The notes under the pieces were generated by a model. It saw nothing but the letters and a program-made list of their open reading frames with translations, was not told the DNA's origin and made no database searches. Below, piece by piece: positions 55,377 through 64,000 of a stretch of 64,000 bases of DNA; positions within the stretch are counted from its first letter, which is position 1, and every line of letters begins with the position of its first letter. A program made the position numbers and the translations under genes. The stretch is taken from positions 372,001 through 436,000 of the forward strand of contig NZ_JNKZ01000004.1 in assembly GCF_000702265.1 (NCBI RefSeq), in the 5' to 3' direction. Source of the stretch: Butyrivibrio sp. NC2002 (GTDB lineage: Bacteria; Bacillota; Clostridia; Lachnospirales; Lachnospiraceae).

Positions 55377-55388
55377 GGAATAAAACAA

Positions 55389-55420
55389 AGCGCCTCCCGA
55401 AAAAAGTCTCGGAAGGCGCT
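55389..55420 (-). terminator. Terminator of the isomerase operon
   Basis: AGCGCCTTCCGAGA pairs with TCGGGAGGCGCT (nearly perfect), followed by TTGTTTTA on the minus strand, 43 bases after the stop. Confidence 0.8.
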
Positions 55421-55463
55421 TAAATTCTAAATTCTTATTTTTTTGTAAAGCAGTCCCTACTAA

Positions 55464-56942
55464 TTAAGCGAAAGGATTCTCTGTAGGATAAGGAAGTGAT
55501 ACGGGCTGGTTGTAGCCGATTACTTCAGCGCCTACATACTTGAATACCTCAAAGAGTGCCTTGCCATAGTGACCGAATGCAACGGCACCGTGGTGAGGGA
55601 AGTTGTGCTGGATGAGGATGTGTCTGTAGAAACGTCCCATCTCAGGAATAGCGAATACGCCGATGCCACCAAATGACATTGTGTCTGTAGGAAGTACTTC
55701 ACCCTGTGCAACGTATGCCTTAAGGTGATTGTCAGCTGTGCTCTGCAGTCTGTAGAATGTGATATCACCGGGAACGATGTTTCCTTCAAGTGTACCCTGT
55801 GTAACTTCCTCAGGAAGGTTTCTAGCCATGATCTTCTGGTACTTCATTGTGCACTCAGTAAGCTTGCTTGAGCATGTATTTCCGCAGTGGAAGCCCATGA
55901 ATGTATCTGTGTGCTTGTAGTTGAACTTGCCCTTGATGCTCTGCTCATACATATCTGCAGGTACAGAGTTGTTGATGTCAAGGAGTGTTACAACATCGTT
56001 ACTTACGCATGTTCCGATGAACTCAGAAAGTGCACCGTAGATATCTACTTCGCAAGATACCGGAATTCCGCGTCCTGTGAGACGGCTGTTTACATAGCAG
56101 GGAACAAATCCAAACTGTGTCTGGAATGCAGGCCAGCACTTACCAGCGATAGTAACATATTTTCTGTAGCCTCTGTGCTCCTCAATCCAGTCAAGAAGTG
56201 TAAGCTCATACTGAGCAAGCTTTGCAAGGATCTCAGGCTTCTTGTTGCCCTTGCCAAGTTCTTTTTCCATGTCAGCAACAACTTCAGGAATTCTCTTGTC
56301 ATCCTTGTGCTTGTTGAATGCTTCGAAAAGGTCAAGCTCTGAGTTCTCTTCGATCTCAACACCAAGGTTGTAAAGCTGCTGGATAGGAGCGTTACAAGCA
56401 AGGAAGTTAAGCGGACGAGGACCAAAAGAGATAACCTTGAGATTTGCAAGACCTACAAGTGCTCTTGCAATCGGAACGAACTCGTTGATCATCTTTGCAC
56501 ACTCATCAGCTGTACCTACAGGATACTCAGGGATGTAAGCCTTAACACCGCGAAGCTTTAAGTTGTAGCTTGCGTTAAGCATTCCGCAGTAAGCATCGCC
56601 TCTGCCATCCTGAAGGTCATTCTGTGACTCCTCAGCAGCAGCGCAGAACATTACAGGGCCATCAAAGTGCTTAGCAAGAAGTGTCTCTGAAATCTCGGGA
56701 CCGAAGTTTCCAAGATATACGCAAAGGGCATTGCAGCCTTCCTTCTTGATATCCTCAAGTGCTTCTACCATCTGAGTCTCTGACTCGATGATGCAAACAG
56801 GGCACTCATATACATCTACATCGTTGTAAAGCTTCTTATAGCTGTCGATAAGAGCCTTTCTGCGATTGATTGCAAGTGATGCCGGGAAACAGTCACGGCT
56901 GACTGCTACCAAACCAATTTTTACCTGGGGTATGTTGTTCAT
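55464..56942 (-). CDS. L-fucose/L-arabinose isomerase-like protein
   Basis: A 492-residue protein of the fucose/arabinose isomerase fold. It has an N-terminal Rossmann-like part (VKIGLVAVSRDCFPASLAINRR), a middle domain with LKVISFGPRPLNFLACNAPIQQL, and a C-terminal part with GFHCGNTCSSKL and the conserved FPHHGAVAFGHYGKALFEV. It probably converts an aldose to a ketose; the sugar is not readable. The ATG at 56942 is spaced better from AGGAGGA than the one at 56948. It is the last gene of the DUF4867-lacI-isomerase unit. Confidence 0.85.
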   Translation of the reverse strand: MNNIPQVKIGLVAVSRDCFPASLAINRRKALIDSYKKLYNDVDVYECPVCIIESETQMVEALEDIKKEGCNALCVYLGNFGPEISETLLAKHFDGPVMFCAAAEESQNDLQDGRGDAYCGMLNASYNLKLRGVKAYIPEYPVGTADECAKMINEFVPIARALVGLANLKVISFGPRPLNFLACNAPIQQLYNLGVEIEENSELDLFEAFNKHKDDKRIPEVVADMEKELGKGNKKPEILAKLAQYELTLLDWIEEHRGYRKYVTIAGKCWPAFQTQFGFVPCYVNSRLTGRGIPVSCEVDIYGALSEFIGTCVSNDVVTLLDINNSVPADMYEQSIKGKFNYKHTDTFMGFHCGNTCSSKLTECTMKYQKIMARNLPEEVTQGTLEGNIVPGDITFYRLQSTADNHLKAYVAQGEVLPTDTMSFGGIGVFAIPEMGRFYRHILIQHNFPHHGAVAFGHYGKALFEVFKYVGAEVIGYNQPVSLPYPTENPFA

Positions 56943-57092
56943 TTTCATTCCTCCTACCTTTAAAAAAAATAAAATCTTTATTCTGTAAGCAGTTTTTATA
57001 AAAACTGCAAAAAAGCAATTTGTTATTCAGCCCGGAGCTAAGATATATTTATGTTCCGCTTTATTCTTTCTTCCGGTAACCCAATATAGATA

Positions 57093-58121
57093 TTAAATAT
57101 TCTGCTCGATGTGAATGCTCAGTTCCGTGTAATTAACTTTCTTTGGAACAGTGCCGTATGCAAGATAGTTAAAGAGTATCTCAAGTGATAACTTTCCCTG
57201 TTTTTCAGGCTCCTGACAGATTGTTGCGGTGATCATCTTTTTCTTGAACATCTCGTATTCGATATCTACGAGGTCGTTGGTGATAACCTTTATTTTCCTG
57301 TTCTTGTCCTGCTCTGCGATAAGTCTGCAGATGTCGTAATCTCTGGGATTTATGACGTATACCACATTTGTCTGCGGATACTTTTCAAACATCTCTTTTA
57401 CTGCTTTTTTGTTTTCCTTTTTATCAAGTGAGATCGACCATCTGCCAAGGAGCTTCATGTTCGGATATCGCTCTTTCATCTCATCCGTAAAGCCCTGTAT
57501 TCTTGCAGTTGCGCTCTCTTTGATATCGCCAAACTCCGTGAAAAAACAGATATTTGCCTTTTCTCCGCCGGCTATTGCAGCAAGCCCTGCAGCAAGTTTT
57601 CCTGATGCGGGATAGTTGCAGCCAACATAGGATAAGTGCTCCACGTCGTCAAGTCTGCTGTTATAAAATACAAGCGGAATGTTTCTCTTTTTTTGCTCCT
57701 CAATGATAAATACGTTAACCTGAGAGCTAGTTCCGGTTATGCAGATCCCGTCGTACTCACCGATATGTTTTTTAAGCTTCTTTAAGAGCTTTTCTTCATC
57801 CTTTTTGTTGTCGGGATACTCGATGATATCGGTGGTTGCCGCATAGGTTTCAAGGGATTTTGCCTTCTTTTCGGCGCTTTCCCTAACCGGGATGAAAAAC
57901 GGACTGTATTTAGTTTTGGGTATCATGAAAAGAAATTTTAGTTTCTTTTTCCTAACTGCAAGGCCCTGGGCGACTTTGTTTGGTACGTAGTTTAGTTCCT
58001 TGCACGCTTTTTCAACGCGCTCCTTGGTTTCTTCCTTAACATATCCTCTGTTGTGAAGAACCCTGTCTACGGTGCCGATTGAGACGCCCGCAAGCTTTGC
58101 TATCTCGTTAATTGTTGCCAT
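57093..58121 (-). CDS. LacI-family transcriptional regulator
   Basis: A 342-residue repressor with an N-terminal helix-turn-helix (INEIAKLAGVSIGTVDRVLHNRGYV), a hinge helix with NKVAQGLAVRK, and a periplasmic-binding-protein-like sugar sensor. The recognition helix contains VDRVLH where many LacI proteins have VSRVLN, a known subgroup. It lies inside the operon and most likely binds the two operators at 58859-58893, answering the sugar handled by the isomerase. Confidence 0.92.
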   Translation of the reverse strand: MATINEIAKLAGVSIGTVDRVLHNRGYVKEETKERVEKACKELNYVPNKVAQGLAVRKKKLKFLFMIPKTKYSPFFIPVRESAEKKAKSLETYAATTDIIEYPDNKKDEEKLLKKLKKHIGEYDGICITGTSSQVNVFIIEEQKKRNIPLVFYNSRLDDVEHLSYVGCNYPASGKLAAGLAAIAGGEKANICFFTEFGDIKESATARIQGFTDEMKERYPNMKLLGRWSISLDKKENKKAVKEMFEKYPQTNVVYVINPRDYDICRLIAEQDKNRKIKVITNDLVDIEYEMFKKKMITATICQEPEKQGKLSLEILFNYLAYGTVPKKVNYTELSIHIEQNI

Positions 58122-58205
58122 TTTCCCTCATATCTTGACATGCCTTTTTATGTGAAAACATGAGCTCACTTAGGTGGGCAGATCATGTTTTAGCGGCAGG
58201 TCTTT

Positions 58206-58841
58206 TTAGATAAGAGATGCGATGTCGATGTTCTCTCCAAAGAGACCTTCGTATGCGCCATCTGCGATCTCTGATGCTTCCTTGTGTGCAAGAAGCCATT
58301 TGTTTGTAGCAAAAAGTGTTCTGTCATCAAGGTTTTTGCCAGCAGTCTGAGTAGTGCCGACATTTGTTCCCTTGGGAAGTGCGATGAGCACCTTGAAGCC
58401 CTTTGATGCATCTGCGTGGCAAGGAGCATAGTGAAGTGTTGAAGCATATACTTCTACAAGAACTCCCTTGGGAACCTTGAATGCTACAACTTTTGCTGTG
58501 TCAAGCTTGCCATCTTCTATATCTGAAAGCTTAGCGATAAGAAGAACGAAATCCTCTGTGCCAAGGTTAAACTCGCTGTCTCTGTGATACTCAAGGCAGT
58601 TGAGCTTTGTATTATGTCCATTGCAGTAACCAAACTGGAAAGGCATTCCGCCAAAAAGACTTGTACCAAGATCCCTGGTCTGAGATGTGTTCTGAAGCTT
58701 CTCATCTTCAGCAACATAGACTACGTTCTCCGGAAGGGGAGTGTCGTTTTCAAGAACTTTTAAGATCTCAGAAACCTCGTACCCCTCAACAATTCTGCCA
58801 TATTCTTTAAATTCTTTGTCATATACGCTTTTGATTTCCAT
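58206..58841 (-). CDS. DUF4867 family protein, likely sugar-related cupin
   Basis: A 211-residue soluble protein with a cupin-like strand pattern (LECLEYHRDSEFNLGTEDFVLLI; GVLVEVYASTLHYAPCHA with a conserved His/Cys). DUF4867 proteins often sit beside sugar isomerases and may be epimerases or lyxose-isomerase-like enzymes; this is inferred from context. It is the first gene of the operon, behind a clear promoter with two operators. AGGAAAG precedes the ATG. Confidence 0.78.
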   Translation of the reverse strand: MEIKSVYDKEFKEYGRIVEGYEVSEILKVLENDTPLPENVVYVAEDEKLQNTSQTRDLGTSLFGGMPFQFGYCNGHNTKLNCLEYHRDSEFNLGTEDFVLLIAKLSDIEDGKLDTAKVVAFKVPKGVLVEVYASTLHYAPCHADASKGFKVLIALPKGTNVGTTQTAGKNLDDRTLFATNKWLLAHKEASEIADGAYEGLFGENIDIASLI

Positions 58842-58858
58842 ACTTTCCTACCCCTGTC

Positions 58859-58893
58859 TGTGTACGTTCACACATTTTCTGTTAACGTACACA
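58859..58893. promoter_or_regulatory. Pair of LacI-type operators
   Basis: On the minus strand TGTGTACGTTAACA (58893-58880) and TGTGAACGTACACA (58872-58859) are each LacI-like with a central ACG. Each is the other's reverse complement with one change, and the centres are 21 bases apart (two helical turns). They directly follow the -10 box, so a bound repressor would block RNA polymerase. Confidence 0.75.
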
Positions 58894-58921
58894 TTATATG
58901 TTATAGAACCACCAAACTCAA
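58893..58921 (-). promoter_or_regulatory. Promoter of the DUF4867-lacI-isomerase operon
   Basis: -35 TTGAGT (58921-58916), a 17-base spacer and a perfect -10 TATAAT (58898-58893). The operators begin at the last base of the -10. Confidence 0.8.
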
Positions 58922-59017
58922 TAATTAATCTTGTACAAATTAAAGGAGGGATTTTAGGTATAAATGCTTAGAATATCTTCGGTTGGGGGAAAGCCATTTT
59001 CTATGATATAAAAAAAT

Positions 59018-59058
59018 CCACTGAGAATTTTTCCTTATTATGGAAATATTCTCAGTGG
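59018..59058 (-). terminator. Terminator of the rubredoxin gene
   Basis: CCACTGAGAAT pairs with ATTCTCAGTGG (with further inner pairing), followed on the minus strand by a long T-run, 19 bases after the stop. Confidence 0.9.
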
Positions 59059-59076
59059 TATATTGATCTTGAGATA

Positions 59077-59232
59077 TTACTCGGCCTTGAATTCGTCCTT
59101 GCCTACGCCGCAGAGAGGACAAACAAAATCTGCCGGAAGATCGTCCCATTTTGTTCCCGGTGCAATGCCGTTATCCGGATCACCTGCTGCCTCATCATAA
59201 ACGTAACCACATACTCCGCATACGTACTTCAT
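59077..59232 (-). CDS. Rubredoxin
   Basis: A 51-residue one-iron electron carrier: [20 protein letters not shown] at the start and [13 protein letters not shown] near the end give the two CxxCG iron-binding knuckles (Cys5, Cys8, Cys38, Cys41). The PDNGI and W29 positions match family members. GAAGGAG precedes the ATG. In anaerobes it passes electrons to oxygen- and peroxide-detoxifying enzymes. It stands as a single gene with its own terminator between the sugar operon and manC. Confidence 0.96.
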   Translation of the reverse strand: MKYVCGVCGYVYDEAAGDPDNGIAPGTKWDDLPADFVCPLCGVGKDEFKAE

Positions 59233-59420
59233 AGAAAACTCCTTTCCTGTGAAAATGCCATTATGTCAACATAATAATTATATCACGGAAAACTCGCGGA
59301 TTATATTAACGAAATATAAAATCAATAACAGGGCAAAAATGCACCAATACTTCTCAAACTCCGCACAAGCTCAAAAATGTACAAATGCTTCTCAAGCTCC
59401 GCACAGGCAAAAAGCTGCAA

Positions 59421-60737
59421 TCACAGCTCGAACTTATGCTTATCATCAACCGAAATCTCAGAGCCAAGCTGAACTTCGATAAGCTGAAGCTCTTCGTCAC
59501 TATTGTTTATGATAGTGTGCTTTTCTCCTGCTCTCATGGAGATGACGTCGCCAACATGGACGCTGCGCTCTACACCGTCTACAACCGATCTGCCTGTTCC
59601 GCGGACGATGCTCCACACTTCGTCGCGACGGTCATGACTGTGATAGTTCATGGAATGACCGGGATTAAGCGTAACCTTGATCGTCATTGAATCCTTCTCG
59701 ATATCTATAACGCGGTAACTTCCCCATGACTTTTCTGCGAACATTACAGGCTGCTCAATCTTTTCAACAAAAGGCTTGATATATGAGCTCTGCTCCTTGT
59801 CCGATACAAGGATTCCCTCGGGTGAAACAGCAATTATCGCATTCTTTATTCCCATCGCAATAACAGGAACATTCATGTCATTTATTACATGCAGATTCTC
59901 GCAGTTTTCGTTGAGCTCTGCGGGACCTATCACGTTCTCATCCATCGCCTCTGTCAAAGTGTTCCAGGTTCCAAGATCTTTCCAGAGACCGTTAAATCTC
60001 ATAACGCTAATGTCTGATTCCTTCTCAACAACCGCGTAGTCAAAAGAAATCTTGGTAAGAGTCTCATACTTTGCAAACAGATCGTCATAGTCTGAAAAAT
60101 CGATGAGTTCATGTGCCTTATCCAAAAGATATGACAGCTTGTACGCGAAAATTCCGCCATTCCACAAAGCGCCCTTTGAGATGTAGTCCTTTGCGGTCTC
60201 TACGTCAGGCTTTTCCTTAAAAGCGGTTACTTTCGATACATCGTCCTTGTTTTCCGGAATAATGTAGCCGTACTTTTCAGAAGGATATGTTGGATCGATG
60301 CCCATAAGTGTAAGGTTTGCTTCGCCAGCCTGTGCAAGGTCAGAAAGCTTTTTAAGAGCCTCGAAATATTCCTTGTCAACGTAAGGGTCTACAGGGCAGA
60401 CAACAACTGCCTCATCAAGACCTACTCCCTGCTTGTCATGAAGATATGCGCTCGCAAGGGCAATTGCAGGGAATGTATCTCTTCTGCAAGGCTCTATGGA
60501 TATTCCAACCTCAGAGCCAAGCTGATTGTTTATCGCTGAAACCTGAGTCTTGCTGGTTGCGATAGTCACATTCGCATCTGTGTCGATCTCGCGGATCTGC
60601 CTGTACACGCGCTGAACCATGGACTCATACTCGCCATCTTCGCCTTTGAAAATCTTGATAAACTGTTTTGATCTTACATCATTTGATAAAGGCCAAAGAC
60701 GCTGTCCGGAACCACCGGATAATAGAATAATGTTCAT
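59421..60737 (-). CDS. manC: Mannose-1-phosphate guanylyltransferase / mannose-6-phosphate isomerase
   Basis: Makes GDP-mannose. The nucleotidyltransferase domain opens IILLSGGSGQRLWPLSNDVRSKQF and has AFKEKPDVETAKDYI. The C-terminal type II phosphomannose-isomerase cupin has LNPGHSMNYHSHDRRDEVWSIV. The length of 438 residues is slightly short for the bifunctional form. It follows gmd by 21 bases, so GDP-mannose is made and used by one transcript. Confidence 0.92.
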   Translation of the reverse strand: MNIILLSGGSGQRLWPLSNDVRSKQFIKIFKGEDGEYESMVQRVYRQIREIDTDANVTIATSKTQVSAINNQLGSEVGISIEPCRRDTFPAIALASAYLHDKQGVGLDEAVVVCPVDPYVDKEYFEALKKLSDLAQAGEANLTLMGIDPTYPSEKYGYIIPENKDDVSKVTAFKEKPDVETAKDYISKGALWNGGIFAYKLSYLLDKAHELIDFSDYDDLFAKYETLTKISFDYAVVEKESDISVMRFNGLWKDLGTWNTLTEAMDENVIGPAELNENCENLHVINDMNVPVIAMGIKNAIIAVSPEGILVSDKEQSSYIKPFVEKIEQPVMFAEKSWGSYRVIDIEKDSMTIKVTLNPGHSMNYHSHDRRDEVWSIVRGTGRSVVDGVERSVHVGDVISMRAGEKHTIINNSDEELQLIEVQLGSEISVDDKHKFEL

Positions 60738-60758
60738 TACTTACTCCAGAAAATTGTT

Positions 60759-61850
60759 TTATTTTACAACACCCTTTTCAAGGTACTCAGCAAGATTAGT
60801 CTTGATATGCTCTCCGGCGCGCTCAACAGCAACCTTCTCCATATCGTGCTTTACCATGATCTCAACAAGTTCTTCAAAGCTTGTCTTTGTGGGATTCCAG
60901 CCAAGCTCTTTCTTTGCCTTGGTGGGATCTCCCCAGAGATTTACTACGTCTGTAGGTCTGTAAAAATCAGGGCTTACTTCAACAAGAACTTTTCCTGTTG
61001 CCTTATCGATACCCTTCTCATCAATTCCTTCGCCCTTCCACTCAAGCTCAATTCCTGCGTGGTGGAAAGCAAGTGTTGCAAACTCTCGTACTGAATGCTG
61101 AACACCTGTTGCGATAACGAAATCCTCAGGCTTGTCGTTCTGAAGGATCAGCCACATGCACTCAACATAGTCCTTGGCATAACCCCAGTCGCGAAGAGAA
61201 TCGAGGTTTCCAAGATAGAGCTTGTCCTGTTTTCCCTGAGCAATACGAGCTGCGGCAAGAGTTATCTTTCTTGTAACAAAAGTCTCGCCTCTTCTCTCTG
61301 ACTCATGGTTAAACAAGATACCGGAGCAGCAGAACATGTTGTAAGCTTCTCTGTATTCTTTAACAATCCAGAAACCATACTGCTTTGCCACAGCATAAGG
61401 ACTGTAAGGATGGAAAGGAGTATTCTCGTTCTGAGGAACCTCCTCAACTTTTCCGTAAAGCTCTGAAGTTGATGCCTGATAAATACGGCAAGTATCAGCA
61501 AGACCGCAAAGGCGAACCGCCTCAAGCACGCGAAGCACACCTGTAGCATCAACGTCTGCGGTAAATTCAGGTGAATCAAAAGAAACCTGAACATGGCTCT
61601 GCGCAGCAAGGTTATAGATCTCATCAGGTCTTACTTTACTTACAACCTGCATAATACTCATTGAATCTCCGAGGTCTCCGTAATGAAGGTGGAAGCCTTC
61701 TTTTCCCTCAAGATGTGCGATCCTCTCTCTGAAATCAACAGATGAACGCCTTATCACGCCGTGAACCTCATAACCTTTTTCAAGCAAAAGCTCTGCAAGA
61801 TATGATCCGTCCTGTCCTGTAACACCTGTAATTAACGCTTTCTTTGCCAT
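60759..61850 (-). CDS. gmd: GDP-mannose 4,6-dehydratase
   Basis: Converts GDP-mannose to GDP-4-keto-6-deoxymannose, the precursor of GDP-fucose, GDP-rhamnose and similar sugars. The 363-residue SDR enzyme has [31 protein letters not shown], the catalytic Tyr-Lys in [14 protein letters not shown], and [17 protein letters not shown]. No reductase or epimerase (GDP-fucose synthase) lies in the window, so the final sugar is open. AAAGGA precedes the ATG. Confidence 0.95.
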   Translation of the reverse strand: MAKKALITGVTGQDGSYLAELLLEKGYEVHGVIRRSSVDFRERIAHLEGKEGFHLHYGDLGDSMSIMQVVSKVRPDEIYNLAAQSHVQVSFDSPEFTADVDATGVLRVLEAVRLCGLADTCRIYQASTSELYGKVEEVPQNENTPFHPYSPYAVAKQYGFWIVKEYREAYNMFCCSGILFNHESERRGETFVTRKITLAAARIAQGKQDKLYLGNLDSLRDWGYAKDYVECMWLILQNDKPEDFVIATGVQHSVREFATLAFHHAGIELEWKGEGIDEKGIDKATGKVLVEVSPDFYRPTDVVNLWGDPTKAKKELGWNPTKTSFEELVEIMVKHDMEKVAVERAGEHIKTNLAEYLEKGVVK

Positions 61851-61993
61851 TATCTAAATCCTTTCTATGGTCAAATAAATGTTGTCTCTTATTTTTTCAA
61901 TATCTGATATAAATGTCAGCTCTCCATTATAACACAAAATAATCATTTGTGCTTAGATGCTCTATGATCCTACTTACAGCATTAGTAGACTCA

Positions 61994-63106
61994 TCACTTC
62001 ACAAAATCAAGAATCTGCTTTCTTGTAAATTCCTTCATATCCTCCCCATCATTCCATGCCTCATACCAAGCTACAGTTTCCCTAATAGCTTCATCTACAT
62101 GCCATACAGGTTCCCAGCCAAAAGTCTCCCTGGCCTTAGAACAGTCAAGCTTTAGAAAACTTGCTTCGTGCGGCGCATGAGCTTCAGACATATTTGTCCA
62201 ATTTGCATTATCTCCCCAGTACTTTACGAAAAAGTCAGCGAGATCGCCTGTATTTATGCAGTCCTCGTCGCGTGGACCGATATTGTAATATCCGGCATAT
62301 TTTTTATCAAGCGCCTGCTCCATAGCAATCATAAGATAGGCAAAGAGAGGATCCAGCACATGCTGATATGGCCTTGTGGAATAGGGATTTCGCAGAGGTA
62401 TGCTCTCGCCCTTTATACTTGCGCGGACGCAATCAGGGATTATACGGTCTTTTGCAAAGTCTCCGCCGCCAATTACGTTACCCGCTCTGGCTGTTGAGAT
62501 GGCAGGAATCACATCCGCGCATCCGCCATTTGCCTGCGTGCTTTTGCCTGCTGCAGCGCCGGCATTAAAAAATGACTTTTTATATGCGTGCGTCACAAGC
62601 TCAGAGCAGCTCTTTGAATTAGAATAAGGGTCATAGCCATCGAGCTTCTCATCTTCTTTGAAGGCATGGTTTTCCAGATCGTTGTTTTCATAAACCTTGT
62701 CAGTCGTCACGTTAAGGAATGACAAAGCTCCGGGGTGGTTTCTCATGCACTCTAAGATATTCACAGTTCCCATCACATTGGTCTCGTAGGTATACCTTGG
62801 ATTCTTATAGGAGTCACGCACGATAGGCTGCGCAGCAAGATGAAAGACTACATCGGGATTTGCTTCAACGTATGCTCTCTCAAGTGCATCTATATCCCTG
62901 ATATCGCCAATTGTATGATGTATCTCGCCTGCAAGGTTCAGGATGTTAAACAGATTTGGACCTGCACCCGGTTCAAGTGCATAGCCATATACCTCTGCCC
63001 CAAGCATCTTAAGCATCACGCTAAGCCAGCTCCCCTTAAAGCCCGTGTGACCTGTTACAAAAACGCGTTTCCCTTTATAAAATTCCTGCATCTTACCAAA
63101 ATCCAT
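61994..63106 (-). CDS. rfbG: CDP-glucose 4,6-dehydratase
   Basis: Forms CDP-4-keto-6-deoxyglucose, first dedicated step to CDP-3,6-dideoxyhexoses. The 370-residue SDR enzyme has RVFVTGHTGFKGSWLSVMLK, DVVFHLAAQPIVRDSY and the YDPYSNSKSCSELV catalytic motif, all matching RfbG/DdhB. It lies next to the RfbH gene that takes the following step. A second in-frame Met lies five codons in (63091). Confidence 0.93.
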   Translation of the reverse strand: MDFGKMQEFYKGKRVFVTGHTGFKGSWLSVMLKMLGAEVYGYALEPGAGPNLFNILNLAGEIHHTIGDIRDIDALERAYVEANPDVVFHLAAQPIVRDSYKNPRYTYETNVMGTVNILECMRNHPGALSFLNVTTDKVYENNDLENHAFKEDEKLDGYDPYSNSKSCSELVTHAYKKSFFNAGAAAGKSTQANGGCADVIPAISTARAGNVIGGGDFAKDRIIPDCVRASIKGESIPLRNPYSTRPYQHVLDPLFAYLMIAMEQALDKKYAGYYNIGPRDEDCINTGDLADFFVKYWGDNANWTNMSEAHAPHEASFLKLDCSKARETFGWEPVWHVDEAIRETVAWYEAWNDGEDMKEFTRKQILDFVK

Positions 63107-63220
63107 CTATATCACCACCGCAAAATCTTAGTCATATTACGCTCTGCAATATTTTTATCTATATCATGAAATCCCTGCATTTACCGGATTTCTATTTATT
63201 CCCCAAAAGGCAATGAGCAA

Positions 63221-64000
63221 TCACTTTATCGCTTCAAGAATAATCCTCGCCATATATTTAAGCTTCTCATCAGTCATTCCGGGGTATACACCAACCCAGA
63301 AACTACTTGCCATGATCCTTTCTGTGTTCGCAAGATCACCTACCACTCTGTAGCCCTCGCCCGCCTCTCTCATTTCGTCAAAACACGGATGCTTTATAAG
63401 ATTCCCTGCAAAAAGCATTCGCGTCTGGATTCCATGGCTTTCTACATAGTCCACGATTTTTGGTCTACTAACCCCGTCCCGGGGGGTCATTATGAAGCCA
63501 AACCAGCTGGGGTCTGAATGCTCGGTAGCTACAGGTAGGATCAGTTTCTCCTCTGCGCCGCCACATATGAGGAGATCTTTTAAAAATTTGAAATTGTACT
63601 TTCTTCTCTCTACAAATGAGGGGAATTTATCTAGCTGGGCACAACCAATAGATGCCTGAAGGTCTGTTGCCTTGAGGTTGTAGCCAAAGTGAGAATATAC
63701 ATATTTGTGATCATAGCCAAGAGGCAGCTCACCATACTGCTTGTCAAAACGGTGTCCGCAGAGATTATCACATCCTGATGGGCATACGCAGTCGCGTCCC
63801 CAATCGCGGAAGGACCTTATTATCTTATTAAGAAGCGCATCATCTGTGTAAACAGCGCCGCCCTCTCCCATTGTCATGTGGTGAGGAGGATAGAAGCTGC
63901 TTGTTCCGATGTCGCCGATAGTGCCGGTATATCTCCATACTCCGTCAAGCTTGTACCTGCTTCCTAAGGCATCGCAGTTATCCTCAATAAGCCAGAGACC
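63221..64000 (-). CDS. rfbH: RfbH-type CDP-4-keto-6-deoxyglucose 3-dehydrase, partial
   Basis: A PMP-dependent, [2Fe-2S] enzyme of the DegT/DnrJ fold that removes the 3-hydroxyl of CDP-4-keto-6-deoxyglucose. Only the C-terminal about 259 residues are in the window; the frame is open at base 64000. FYPPHHMTMGEGGAV has His where aminotransferases have the PLP-binding Lys, the hallmark of this enzyme. DCVCPSGCDNLCGHRF supplies the four Fe-S cysteines. It pairs with the CDP-glucose dehydratase next door. Confidence 0.93.
   Translation of the reverse strand, partial: GLWLIEDNCDALGSRYKLDGVWRYTGTIGDIGTSSFYPPHHMTMGEGGAVYTDDALLNKIIRSFRDWGRDCVCPSGCDNLCGHRFDKQYGELPLGYDHKYVYSHFGYNLKATDLQASIGCAQLDKFPSFVERRKYNFKFLKDLLICGGAEEKLILPVATEHSDPSWFGFIMTPRDGVSRPKIVDYVESHGIQTRMLFAGNLIKHPCFDEMREAGEGYRVVGDLANTERIMASSFWVGVYPGMTDEKLKYMARIILEAIK

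Noticed and set aside
54597-55388. Minus-strand frames of 60-155 codons in the 169-bp array
   Set aside because: They are repeats of one another in shifted frames with no ribosome site and no family resemblance.

Overview
The window looks like a chromosome segment of a low-to-moderate GC Firmicute, most likely a rumen or gut member of the Lachnospiraceae (Butyrivibrio-like). This rests on protein character and gene content; no rRNA gene or other marker settles it. Almost everything lies on the minus strand; one plus-strand island runs from about 41.3 to 46.6 kb.

Region 1 (1-14.6 kb) is one end of an integrative conjugative element. Read on the minus strand it holds a DUF5688 gene behind a structured leader, a small Cys-rich protein, a RepA_N-type replication initiator with candidate iterons inside the gene, ParA, ParB with a perfect 25-bp palindrome inside the gene, PcfB (DUF3801), VirD4, a DUF3800 cargo gene with its own promoter, Maff2, a TrbL/VirB6-like channel protein, PrgI, VirB4, a membrane-anchored NlpC/P60 hydrolase, DUF4315 and a DUF4366 gene cut by the window edge. 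Relaxase and integrase are not in view. The element seems to end just past the 3' end of lysS.

Region 2 (14.9-41.1 kb) is housekeeping: lysS, greA, dusB, an unknown gene, coaX, birA, argF, a SleB-like wall hydrolase, proC, a SpoU methyltransferase, pfkA, dnaE, an ABC exporter, a large secreted GH85 endo-beta-N-acetylglucosaminidase, metK under a SAM-I riboswitch, and tex. Between metK and tex sits an array of eight exact 74-bp units.

Region 3 (41.3-46.6 kb, plus strand) has small membrane proteins, a putative HExxH metalloprotease, a cytoplasmic GH2 glycosidase, an unknown gene and a carbamate-kinase-like gene. Region 4 (46.8-54.4 kb, minus) has clpX, an HtrA protease with a low-complexity N-terminus, a small unknown gene, galE, a UDPGP-type pyrophosphorylase and a 2-hydroxyacid dehydrogenase.

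Region 5 (54.6-58.9 kb) begins with a second array (169-bp period) that carries the same hairpin as the 74-bp array. Next comes a sugar operon (DUF4867, LacI regulator, fucose/arabinose isomerase-like) with a readable promoter and two operators. Region 6 (59.0-64 kb) has rubredoxin and surface-polysaccharide sugar genes: manC, gmd, CDP-glucose 4,6-dehydratase and a partial RfbH-type 3-dehydrase, supplying GDP-mannose-derived and CDP-dideoxyhexose sugars.

The least explained structures are the hairpin family shared by the two arrays, the cloverleaf-like leader at the edge of the conjugative element, and the candidate origin and centromere embedded in rep and parB.
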